Under the pieces are notes generated by a model that made no database searches, was not told the origin of the DNA, and saw only the letters and a list, made by a program, of their open reading frames with translations. Positions 1-8,655 of a DNA stretch of 18,381 nt are shown here, piece by piece; position 1 is the first letter of the stretch, and every line of letters starts with the position of its first letter. The stretch lies in contig BLJB01000291.1 of the NCBI GenBank assembly GCA_013423325.1, positions 1 to 18,381 on the forward strand. Reading direction: 5' to 3'. This stretch comes from Usnea hakonensis (Eukaryota > Ascomycota > Lecanoromycetes > Lecanorales > Parmeliaceae). A program made the position numbers and the translations under genes.

Positions 1-1020
1 GGAATAATCTAAATAATGGTGTGGAGAGTCACATTTGTTGCCTCTCGGCGGTTATCGGATAGCCCGATCAAGAATCCGCAAGCGCTCGAGCAGCCTGGAC
101 ATATCTGGATACGAGATCTGCAGCACCCACATCTCTAGCTGACTTACAAATTAGATGAGAAATGCAAGGCACCAACCCTTGTATTGGCCGGAAACCGGTT
201 TTCCAGGTTCCACTGCTGACTTGCAGCTAATATCCACCCAGCTACATAAAATATTGACTACTTTGAGATTGAGGCTCAATAACGCTTTATTCCTAGATGC
301 CGGAATCCCGTAAGCGCTTACATGTGTAAATTTGTTACGGGAAGAAGGTTTACGATATCCTTCCATTCTATACTGCCGCTTCTCTGTGTAATAATCTTAA
401 TCCAGCTCAAGTAGCCTTTTAGACAGTAAAGATAGACCCGGACTTACAAGGCGAGAATACTGCTTTCGATTCAATTTCCGACGGTTAGATATCCTGTAAT
501 ATCATCTCAGTATGTGTTCTACTTGAAGCGGAGCTACTGGGGACGTGCACATAGGTAAGCGGGGCAAAATCTATAACCGTAATGAATACGGACGAAGTCT
601 GTCGAATGAATCGCAATTGGGGCAGTATCGCTATAGCAAATAGTTTGTTTCTTTAGTCAATGTATGGCCTGTATATGCTAAATTTGAAGAAGGGGGGTTG
701 ATGGTGCTTCGTAGCCTTAGAAGTCTCGAGCTCTGATGTGTGGTCTTCGAATTTGAGCAATAAGAATGTGATTTCATGCAGGGGTCGTGTTCATTCGTCG
801 AGGGCGTGTGATGCGGCTCATATGGCTTGTGCACCCCAAGTCTATAACATAGGCATTTTCCGTCCACCCCAAACCAGCTCCTACTCCGCGCTTCCCAGTC
901 AAAGGCACACTATAAGATGGGTAAGCGAGACCCCGGAGTTGGACGAAATAGTTGCACGAATCAGACTTAAGTAACGAATGTCTTGAACGCCCTTACACGT
1001 ACTCTCAGTAATATGGGCAA
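1..1020. other. no recognisable gene
   Basis: No frame on either strand gives a protein I recognise. The longest open frames (minus 151-366, minus 631-867, plus 738-974) are under 80 codons, have mixed composition and show no domain pattern. The stretch is probably intergenic or decayed sequence downstream of the methyltransferase fragment. Confidence 0.5.
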
Positions 1021-1021
1021 G

Positions 1022-1243
1022 CTATTCCATCTCCCCAAGATTGGGCTTTCTCCCAATGGTAACGCAATAAACTTGGTATTTTCCCTCTTCCTCACCTAAA
1101 TCCGCCTTCATCTCCAGCCTCAACCTCTGCACATCATCTTCGCTGTAGCCCATCCCATCAATCATTTTTGGAAGCATATGCCAGTAGAGACCCCATTTAT
1201 CCCCAATCATAAATTCCAGGAGACTCGCCAAGATGGCTAGCCT
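1022..1243 (-). pseudogene. SAM-dependent methyltransferase, C-terminal fragment
   Basis: The minus-strand frame of about 70 codons ends at a TAG (1022-1024). Its last part reads like the C-terminus of fungal LaeA/UMTA-type SAM-dependent methyltransferases: a segment MGYSEDDVQRLRLEMKADL followed by YQVYCVTIGRKP. In that family, 'GWS.EEV...L..VR.DL' is followed by a final beta strand ending in GRKP. Everything upstream is missing: the frame closes with a TAA at 1244-1246, and there is no Rossmann core or SAM-binding glycine motif. The upstream edge coincides with the patatin start on the other strand, so a rearrangement probably removed the rest. Family assignment is by eye. The fragment cannot be catalytic by itself. 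Confidence 0.5.
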
Positions 1244-2536
1244 TTAGAGGCCACTCCGGCTGCTCTCCCTAGGTATATAGAGTTATGATTCATTTTCCCG
1301 ACGAAAGCGCTGACGATGCCCAGATGGTGGAGGAATTCGGGGCCTCTCGACCCTCTACATACTAAGAAGCATCATGACCGTCTTGAGCCAAAAGGGTGGG
1401 CTTGGCTTTAATTCGCCACTTCGTCCTTGTGATTATTTCGATCTAATTGCTGGTACATCTATAGGCGGGTCAGTAAGAAGCATTCTATACCGTAAATTGT
1501 ACTAATAGTCATAGTCTGATCGCTGTTATGCTTGGAACGCTTCGGATGGACATCCAGACATATATTAATGAGTACTTGGAGTTGGCTCCTAAGATATTCC
1601 CCGTTGAAGGTCTTATACGAGGGAGTAAAGTCGGAAAATTCGTCAAAGTAATGCGTGGCCGACAACGCTTCAAAGCCAAGTCTTTGGAATTAGCTATCAA
1701 GAGATTAGTAAAGAAACATCTAAGAGACAGAAGTACAGAGGGCGAGGAGACCGGCTTCAGATTTGAGGCTTTCAAGCTTACAGAGGACCGGTCTTGTAAC
1801 GTGTAAGTCACGCTCTTTCTCTCCACAGTATTTCAGTCGATTGATTCGTCGCAGATTTGTATGCGTGACATCTGAAAAGCTGGGGAAATCCTTCCGATTT
1901 CGAAGCTATAATAGCCCATGGGACGCTCTCGATGACTGTCCGATCTGGCAAGCGTGCCGGGCGACTTCCGCTGCACCCACCTTCTTTCCTCCTGTGGCAA
2001 TCGGCAATCCTCCGGTGATATACGTTGATGGAGGTATGGGTTATAAAAATCCGATAAGAGCGTTGATTGAAGAGAGTTCGCACATGTGGCCATCAGATAG
2101 GAAGATTGGTTGCATCGTTAGTATTGGGACTGGAGTCTTGATCTCTCGGGATGTTGGGAGGACTATCAAACCACTCTTTGACAAGCTCACAGAGATGGCT
2201 ACAGATACCGAGAAGCTTGCTAAGGAATTCGAGGAAGAGATAAAATATAGATACGGCATTGAACAGAAGGTGTACTTCCGCTTCAATGTACAGCATGGCC
2301 TCGAGCAGGTCGGACTGGAAGAATGGAGAGAAATAGACAGAACCAAAGTGGCAACCCAAGATTATCTGAAGAGTGATTGGAACAGGGTAGAAGCGTGTTT
2401 ATCACGGATCTTTAACCCGAAAAGTGTGAGACATTTCGTAGTAAAGCCTGATACAAGGAGACAGTTTGCTCGAAGAAATGCTAATCCGCAATCCGTATTA
2501 CAGCTCCTGCTCTTCTCGCTAGTGATGGGGATATAA
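1233..2536 (+). pseudogene. patatin-like phospholipase, nonsense codon at position 5
   Basis: Four exons can be joined: 1233-1272, 1324-1468, 1515-1802 and 1855-2536. Introns of 51, 46 and 52 bp have GT...AG ends, and the phases fit throughout, giving 384 codons. The product is a patatin-fold lipid acyl hydrolase: oxyanion loop DGGGIRG (about residues 14-20), nucleophile elbow GTSIGG (Ser about 59) and catalytic Asp in VDGGMGYKNP (Asp about 216), so the Ser/Asp dyad is present. In fungi such domains often head NLR-like proteins with NACHT or NB-ARC and TPR or ankyrin repeats, and a NACHT remnant lies just downstream. The start at 1233 has good context (CCAAGATGG) and gives the usual short lead LLSLDGGG, but codon 5 is TAG (1245-1247). 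CAG would fit the family, so the gene looks silenced. Alternatively, CTTTAG at 1242-1247 could be a splice acceptor from an unseen upstream exon. Confidence 0.85.
1273..1323 (+). other. intron 1 of the patatin-like gene
   Basis: The 51-bp intron starts GTATAT and ends CCCAG, with a possible branch sequence GCTGAC shortly before the acceptor. Removing it restores LLSLD-GGG across a codon split as G|AT. The introns at 1469-1514 (branch-like TACTAAT near 1500-1506) and 1803-1854 (donor GTAAGT) are of the same short fungal type. Confidence 0.8.
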
Positions 2537-2549
2537 AGCTAAAATATCA

Positions 2550-2993
2550 TGGCTCCAAATCAGACGTGAATTTGACAAACTACTTCAAGCCTCCGATAAT
2601 ATCGAGCTAGCAGGCAACGATGAATCAGCAAGCATAAAGAAAGAGATCGATCTTGTCATCAAATATAATGTTGCGAAACCTGCGTCAGGAAATCGCCTTA
2701 CAGAGAGCGTTTCAGATCATTTGAGGAAGAGACTTTTGGAGACAGAAAACAGAACATATCTATAGCTCCAGCTCATATGGGAAATTATCAAGAAGAACCT
2801 GTCAGGCACTATCAGAGAGATGAACGAGCTCATTGATAATTTGCCGTCTGACATACAAGATTCCTATGAGACACTGCTTCAAAGATGTACCAACCACACA
2901 TTTATAAAAAAGATACTACAAATCATCTTAATGACTAACCGACCAATAACATTAGACAAGATTGATCTCACTATTAGAATAAATAAGCAATAA
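2550..2993 (+). pseudogene. NACHT domain remnant of a fungal STAND (NLR-like) protein
   Basis: From 2550 a plus-strand frame, different from that of the preceding patatin exon, reads as the C-terminal half of a fungal NACHT ATPase module: REFDKLLQ, then IELAGNDESASIKKEIDLVI, RTYL-stop-LQLIWEII, and LIDNLPSDIQDSYETLLQRC, ending near ITLDKIDLTI. Fungal NACHT-ankyrin proteins have the same order (sensor strand, 'RTYLWL' helix, 'lPdgi...Ye.LL' winged-helix start). The Trp codon of RTYLWL is TAG (2763-2765), one G-to-A change from TGG, and the frame closes with TAA at 2991-2993. The P-loop, Walker B and C-terminal repeats are absent. It may be the decayed middle of a patatin-NACHT fusion or an independent scrap that landed there; the missing N-terminal half of the NACHT favours rearrangement. 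Confidence 0.8.
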
Positions 2994-3138
2994 CCTAGAT
3001 TCTAGTATCTTAAAACTGTAATGTTCGCTTTATACAAACAATACTTGCTAAAAGGGCTACAAGTCAAAGATTGAAACAGTCCTGCCCTTTATACCTATTA
3101 ATCGACCTGTTGGCTGCAATATCGACGAGGGAGAAAGT

Positions 3139-3772
3139 TTGGTTAGAGCTCAATATGATACTGATAACGAAGAATTTTCCTATGTGCTACGCAGTCTCCA
3201 AAACCTCGACCTCGACGGAGGAACGAAAAAGAGAGTAAGAGCCCGAAGGGTTGGCACTAAATTTGCATCACATTATGGGAGCGACGCCCACGTAACGGAG
3301 AGGTGGCAAGCGCTTTGCCGGGATTGCGGAGTCAATCCAGTACCACCATCGATCAGCTAATGCAAAAAGGTACAGCCCCTGTAGCGACGCGCCGGACGGG
3401 ATCCGGGTGGCCGTATCCATGCTAATTTATCTTTCGGTGCATTAGGCACTCAAAGGCGTAAACATCAACATCTATCACTTCCTTGACGCTAAAGAAGCTG
3501 GAAGGTTACCACGCCATTTTCCGTCCAAGAGGGAGTTGGCGGTGTATATAGAAGCCAATCCAGATCAAAAGTATCCGCTAAAGATGGCGAAGCAAAATAA
3601 GTTCCTGAGTGTACCAACCCGCTCCAGCTGTCATGTATTACCGGCACGGATTCTGCCGCTGGAAGGTTGGATGGCGTGCATTCGCGGTTCAGGTATTCGC
3701 AGGGCTGTGCTTTGGTGTGCAACACCACTAAGAGCTCCGATGGAGGTGACCGAAGACGTTATGGGGCGCTGA
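3139..3772 (+). pseudogene. small uncharacterised fungal protein, two exons, one nonsense codon
   Basis: Exon 1 ends with RWQALCRDCGVNPVPPSIS, then TAA (3358-3360), then TGC AAA AAG before a GT donor at 3370. The acceptor at 3444-3445 opens a second exon beginning ALKGVNINIYHFLDAKEAGR and containing the stretch FPSKRELAVYIE. I recognise the layout of a small Pezizomycotina protein family of unknown function: '(W)Q.LC...G....P.SI.QCKK' - intron - 'L+.V.vNI.D..D....G....F.S...L..Y.'. The stop sits exactly where this family has Gln (CAA), so it is a likely C-to-T nonsense mutation. Stops at 3019 and 3049 precede the frame and no good ATG is present, so the 5' end is missing or decayed. The 3' end is uncertain: homology-like sequence fades after about 3610 although the frame stays open to 3772. 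Confidence 0.55.
3370..3445 (+). other. intron of the small hypothetical gene
   Basis: The 76-bp intron has donor GTACAG and acceptor GCATTAG. Splicing in phase 0 joins CKK to ALKGVNINIY, which is how this family usually reads. Confidence 0.5.
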
Positions 3773-3951
3773 GTATGGTACCTTTGTTGTCAGGTCGACT
3801 GGTCATGTCGAGTCCCGGTTGAGCTCACGTCCGAACAAATCTCGGATACCAGGCTTCTAAGGGCATACTACGATGCGTTCCAGACCGCCATACGGCTCTC
3901 GAACACCGTGTCATCCACTGTATCCAACGCGATGCTTGCCGTTCCCACTCG
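3773..3951. other. no recognisable gene
   Basis: The stretch lies between the open tail of the small hypothetical gene and the BUD22-like fragment. Neither strand gives a recognisable product. The opposite-strand open frame 3825-4037 is Trp/Arg/Gly-rich and overlaps the BUD22 segment, so I take it as a shadow. Confidence 0.4.
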
Positions 3952-4260
3952 GTGGACTCGTGGTATTTTGAAGTGAACTCGTCGAATTCACCCCCGAATT
4001 CACCCCCCCAACCCTCCAAATCCAACCCCCCTCCCAAATCAACAACCTTCCTCCCCTCCCTCTCCCTCGGCGGCTACTGGTCCGGCAGCGACTCCGACAT
4101 CCCCACCGACCACGACGACGACAACGACTCCACCACCGCCGCTAGTACACAGATCCGCAAAAATAGGATGGGCCAGCAAGCGCGCCGCGCGCTGTGGGAG
4201 AAGAAATTCGGTAGGAATGCGAATCATGTGAGGAAACCATATCTACCAACATCGCGGTGA
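3952..4260 (+). pseudogene. BUD22-family C-terminal fragment
   Basis: The plus frame contains FLPSLSLGGYWSGSDSD (about 4048-4098), an Asp/Ser/Thr acidic linker, and then RKNRMGQQARRALWEKKFGR, followed by NANHV. Both blocks mark the C-terminus of fungal BUD22, a nucleolar factor for small-subunit pre-rRNA processing: a 'LPSL..GGY.SGSDS' block and a 'NR.GQ.AR...WEKKYG..A.H' block. The N-terminal four-fifths of the protein are absent upstream, and the tail stops abruptly after a few unrelated residues. BUD22 is important for ribosome synthesis, so an intact copy should exist elsewhere and this is a partial duplicate. The segment is much richer in G+C than its flanks, with mostly C in third positions and no nonsense codon, which suggests a more recent arrival than the neighbouring debris. 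Confidence 0.75.
3984..4007 (+). repeat. 12-bp tandem duplication
   Basis: GAATTCACCCCC occurs twice head to tail (3984-3995, 3996-4007), giving NSPPNSPP in the BUD22-like frame. It is short and probably arose by slippage. Confidence 0.7.
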
Positions 4261-6093
4261 TAGGGCGTTGCATACGTCGGATGAATAATTTAGTATAACT
4301 GAAGGTTGGAGGTCTATGGTCGTGGTAGATGTTGAAGAGGTGCTAATTGAGAAAATAACCGGCGACTATATAATCGACGTGCCCGAAATACTAGTCGAAG
4401 AAAGGGCTAAAGAAGATGATAACGTAAAAAGATTATCGTGTGAAAGATCCGAAAATATAGATAGCTGCGTAGACGATAGTATCGTAGTGCTGGTTGAGGA
4501 CAAGAAAACGTCGATAGTCAACGAAGTCAGTCGGGAGTAGTTTGTAAAGGAAGACCGGTTCAAAGTCATAGAAGGCACTATCGACAATCAGCCAACGCAG
4601 CAATAAGCATAAAGATTCACTTATAGGAAGCATAAGAGTCACAAGTACATATCATGCTCGTTAAGACTGTAGTAAGCACTATGGTCTTAAAGGCCGTAAG
4701 TGTAATAATACTTGATAAGATCTCGCTACTAACAAGAGTCTCGAAAACACCGACGCCTTCGACCACCAAAGAATTGTCTTTTGTTTGAACCACCTGAACG
4801 GGATGAATACTTCGTGGACTAAGAGATCTAAGTTCGGCTGGTCCCAAGCTCTTTCCCAAGACGTGAGCAGTCGGTTTTATACCTAAGACTTTTATCGTAA
4901 TTACTATACTTTCTGCTGAGATGTAAATAGATAAGTAGTACACCAAGATAACTCTAGATAACTAACCGATTTCAGTAATCCGACTAGAGCCTTCAAAGAT
5001 ACCTGAGGACGTGTCTACTGTCGTATCTATCGTAGAAATTTCAATCGATCCAGGGCCGGCCCAGATTTTGCTATCGCTCTGAGTCAACGCTATCGTAGAG
5101 GCTAATTCCGGCATGGATGTGAAGTAATCAACTTCCGAGATGGGCGAGTAGACGGTAGGAACAGCCCGTGGATTTTTTAGAGCAGGAGCTTCAGAGTCGG
5201 ACGCATTCGTTAACGTATGCACTAAAAGACTATGGTATAAATAATTAGTCGGACTATAATATTAGTATGGTCTAAGTGACGTACATGGGAAAATAGAGCT
5301 GGGCTAACGCGAGCTTGCGGACGAGTCTATTCATAACTGTTGTAATACGTTGATTTGCGGAAAGCAATGCTTTCTTAAGATGTTTCGGTTAGCGAGAAAC
5401 CCAATAATAGAACGCCAGCATCAGCTCTCCGGATCCAAAAACGAACCTGTTCCATTTCCGGATACGCATCTATCTTATAGCTAGGATTGCAAACGAATCA
5501 CACTCTCCCAAGAAAACCAGAGAAGCAGAGAGAAAGGCAAAAGGAAATCAGGTATAGATTTTTTTTTTCTATTATCAAGACGCTTAGTTAACGTTGTTAG
5601 AATATGCTTGATGGTAGTCTTTGTTCGGGTTCGAAACCGAAAATCTGCGGAGAACAGTTCCCGCGGGATACGCCTTTGGCTAGGACAGCATTTCGGCAGT
5701 GGAGAGAATAGTCGTAGCGACGGTCAACGGGAACCTGCCTCGTATAAAGAAGCAAAGGAAACATCGAGCGAGAAGGACGCGAAAGTCGAGATATCAGCGA
5801 TCAAGGCAGATTGAGGCGGTCATAGGACAGGCAAGGCGACTTGAAAGTCCCAAATAATCAGCTGGGCTATGCCTGAACTTGATTTTTGAAGCTCTTTGTA
5901 CACTGTATGATCATCGTAAGACCAAGATTGTGGATTTTCCACCGGATGGATAGAGTGAGTTCTACCTAGCCAAGCTCTGGCGCGGAATTAAATTTTGAAT
6001 TCCAAAAATGGAAGCAACTGAATGCCATAAGTGGTATCAGCAATGTCCACCGGTCTTTACAACTGTTCCTTATTCTCTCATAGCAGTCAGTAG
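4261..6093. other. AT-rich region without an identified gene
   Basis: This is about 1.8 kb rich in A+T and in TA steps. Open frames are short: plus 4316-4540 (acidic, Val/Glu/Asp-rich, 74 codons), plus 5608-5814 (charged, 68 codons) and a longer interrupted minus frame at 4617-5261. None matches a family I know. A run of nine T lies near 5560. The region may be heavily mutated former coding DNA. Confidence 0.45.
4617..5261 (-). other. interrupted minus-strand reading frame, unrecognised
   Basis: On the minus strand a single frame runs from just after a TAA (5262-5264) to a stop at 4617, about 215 codons, broken only by one TAG (4962-4964). The translated text is rich in Ser, Thr, Ile and Val, for example STIDTTVDTSSGIFEGSS. 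I see no domain, signal peptide or membrane pattern. In AT-rich DNA a frame this long with one stop is somewhat unusual, so it could be an old pseudogene, but chance is not excluded. Confidence 0.2.
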
Positions 6094-7147
6094 ATGTTTT
6101 CTATAACACAAGCGGCGACTCATCTCGCTCAAGATATCTAGGATGGAGTTGTGAGAAATATACCTGCTTTATCGGCGAAGGCAGCCGCCCAGGTCTTTGG
6201 ATTCAAGCTCGAATATAAGAAGGACAATCACAGCAGAGTATGGAACGCCGTCTTTCAAGATCAAGCATAGTGCGATAAAGCGAGAGAGCGCGGACTTAAC
6301 CCAACATTAATCGGCTCGAACCTGACAGCGTATTACAAATATCGACGAGCCGCAAGTGCCGCATATATGTCTCAGCTCTGGGATGACGGAGCGCAGACAA
6401 TCTTGTCATAACCCGTTCCTATTTGAGGAGAACTTCGAACTCTTCCTCGTGTGCTTGAAGCCGCATTCATTCGATCGATCCACTCACGAGATCAAATTCA
6501 AGTGTGGCATTACTCTTAATATCTCGGAGATCCGGGAAGACTACAGGTACTACCAATATCGGATCATCGTGGAACCTACGAGATCCATGTCTTATCGCTC
6601 CCATTGCTTTCGGACCAGCTATTTGCTGTGAGAGGACACTACACATGATCTCCAACACGTCGATTGGTAGACCGGCGGTGTCGAGATCGAGGTATCAAGT
6701 ACGGAACTCACCCCTGTAAAGTGCTTGCTCAAGCTACGCAATCCGATCGATGAGTAGGGAAATAGTCTGATCTATAAGTACGGTCGTGGAAGCTACCATG
6801 TTGAATTGTGGCATCCAGAGGAGTATGATAGATACTTGGAGACCTCAAATACCGCTTCTTTTGGATTACTCGGTCCTGAAAGAGCTCCGCCGTTCCCAAA
6901 TCGAGTGGTTAAGCACCTCGATGACGGTCCTACGTCCCAGCCGGAAAGCTCAGCAAGGGGTCCCCTAACACGTCAGAAAAGGGCAGTCCCGTTCCCAAAT
7001 CGAGTGGTTCAACCCTCCAAGAAATCAAAAATACCAAAGGCTTGCCCTGCAAGTCGTCTTGTTCACCTCTTTGGTGGGCAGAAAAGTCAGTCATCAGAAA
7101 AGATAGCGGGACCTGAGTATGACGAGGATCTAGATGAAATCTACTGA
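6094..7147 (+). pseudogene. unrecognised fungal gene with five stops and one frame change
   Basis: A plus-strand reading of about 350 codons starts at an ATG (6094). The first part contains AAAQVFGFKLEY, HSRVWNAVFQDQ and RGLNPTLIGSNLTAYYKYRR. Between about 6390 and 6415 the reading moves to the next frame, continuing with FEENFELFLVCLKPHSFD, KCGITLNISEI, YKYGRGSYHVELWHPEEYDR, and a Pro/Ser/Lys-rich tail ending DEDLDEIY. Stops interrupt it at 6139 (TAG), 6268 (TAG), 6629 (TGA), 6668 (TAG) and 6755 (TAG). The composition and the ordered, protein-like text on both sides of each stop argue for a dead gene rather than noise. I do not recognise the family and give no function. The frame change may be an indel or an unseen intron. 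Confidence 0.55.
6890..7009 (+). repeat. 21-bp direct repeat, 99 bp apart
   Basis: The 21-mer CCGTTCCCAAATCGAGTGGTT (its last base is at 6910 and 7009) occurs at 6890-6910 and 6989-7009. The spacing is exactly 33 codons, so both copies encode PFPNRVV in the tail of the unrecognised pseudogene. The identical copies within otherwise different sequence point to an in-frame duplication or a repeated short motif. Confidence 0.85.
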
Positions 7148-7229
7148 GCGCCTTATTTTCCGAGCACACGCTGACGCTGTGTTCTCGAGACGTGAAGCGT
7201 CCGGGTAAATAGTCTGTAGTCAATGCACG

Positions 7230-8060
7230 TTAAAATTCAATTTTTCCCTGCTTCATCCTCATTCGCTTCCCCCACACTTGCAACGGCAGCACGAACATCA
7301 ACACCGCCGCCGCCACTACCGCCGCCTGGATCCTCAAACTCTTCGCCGTCCCCTCCGCGGCCGCCCACTCAATTTCAAAATAGGTGATGACAAAGCCGCC
7401 CACGGTCCTCCCAGCATTGATCCACGCCGACACCTCCCCCGGAGCCTCGGGGTACGAGTCAAGCACGTAGGCGTTGATAGCAGTGGTGACGATCATAACG
7501 CCTAAGACGAAAAGGCCCATACTAACCGCAATCGCCATGTAGTGCCATACCCGCTGTAGGCCGTAGCCGACGAGCACGATGCCGATTATCATGATAGGGG
7601 TGGCGAAGTAGATTGGGAGTAGGCGGGATTCTGGCTCGAAGCGGCCGCTGCGACGGGTATAAACGGTGCCGGCAAGGTCATGAACCTAGTGACCGGCGAT
7701 TTCGGCGAGAATCGTTGCAACGATGGGGGCGAAGTAGAAGAGGCCTGGTATGCAGTTAGCTTTGAGTTGGTGCGGTATCCTGAGTACGGGGAGGGTACCG
7801 AGGTCTTTGTCGTTGAAGGCGTAGAGTTCAGGGTTGCTCAGGAAGACAGAGATTTGGGTGTTCAGGCCTATAACCTAGGCAAAGGTGAAGACGTAGTAGA
7901 GGAAGCTGAGGAGTAGAGGGATCTTGAATTGTGTGCTCCAACGATGAGACAATTCCGTGCGAGGGAGATACGGTACGACTGCAAGGCTCCATCGTGATTT
8001 ATATCGCATGACCCGAACCTGCACCGTCGGGCGGTGATTGACGAGACTGCCAATGCGCAA
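7230..8060 (-). pseudogene. MFS transporter, C-terminal half, two nonsense codons
   Basis: Read on the minus strand, 8060 to 7230 gives roughly the last six membrane spans of a fungal major facilitator superfamily transporter. It begins near STQFKIPLLLSFLYYVFTFA and passes GLFYFAPIVATILAEIAGH, RLLPIYFATPIMIIGIVLV and MIVTTAINAYVLDSYPEAPG, ending with a basic tail at the TAA at 7230-7232. A 54-bp intron (7745-7798) removes extra residues and joins DKDLG to LFYFAPIV. Two TAG codons (7875-7877, 7686-7688) stand exactly where Trp is expected (FAW-VIG and GHW-HDL), each one G-to-A change from TGG. The N-terminal six spans are absent. The substrate cannot be inferred. G+C content is higher than in the surroundings. 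Confidence 0.8.
7745..7798 (-). other. intron in the MFS pseudogene
   Basis: On the minus strand the intron starts GTACCC, has a branch-like GCTAAC about 12 bases before its end, and ends ACCAG. Its length of 54 is a multiple of three, so reading through it keeps frame but inserts 18 residues not expected in an MFS protein. Confidence 0.65.
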
Positions 8061-8655
8061 AGCATTTCAGCCTGCTCAGGAGTCGATCAGGCTCGAAACT
8101 GGTGTACTCAGACACTGAGCAAAGACAATCTCTCCAGCGTAATAGGGGCCCTATCACAACGTAAATGCAATCGGCAAGGGACAGGAAATCTCGGAATAGT
8201 GCAGCATGCCCGCATGTCTCCTTACGTGGAGACTTGACTGAAAAGAATAGCCCTGGAAATCATGTAAATTGCCTCCTTGCATGCATTGATTGCACATAAA
8301 GCCCACACATGGGGATTCGGTGAATTCTTCTGTTACACCTTTGTCAGTAGAGGTGGGTCAAGATGGATATCATCTATGACTCTCTGTTCGTGACGAATCT
8401 AGCCCAATACCAGACTAGCTCAGGGATAAAGCTCTGTAACGAACATGGAAACATTACAGAAGGGGCCCTGGAGGCAGAGAATTTCGGGTATTCTTCGCAC
8501 ATAAGGTCTTTACGGTGCTTATCGAGCGCTGAATAGATACAGACCCAACGACGAACGCAACATGGTGGAGAGCCGAAGCCAGAAGAGAGGGGAAAGCGGT
8601 ACTATGAGTATGGTTGAAAAGACCAGGCATAAACACCATCGCATCTGCTAAAGGA
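8061..8655. other. no recognisable gene
   Basis: The stretch lies between the MFS fragment and the end of the PD-(D/E)XK-like ORF. The plus frame 8034-8237 and the minus frame 8454-8867 are open but give no recognisable protein, and the latter mostly overlaps the ORF at 8656-9525 in another frame. It would include that ORF's 3' flank, but no clear polyadenylation signal was identified. Confidence 0.4.

Noticed and set aside
1808..2359. Several minus-strand open frames under the patatin gene
   Set aside because: The plus strand gives a spliced protein with both catalytic motifs, so the antisense frames are by-products of its composition.
5626..5650. GGGTTCGAAACC resembles a tRNA T-arm
   Set aside because: No acceptor stem, D-arm or anticodon arm can be folded at the right distances, so it is not called a tRNA.
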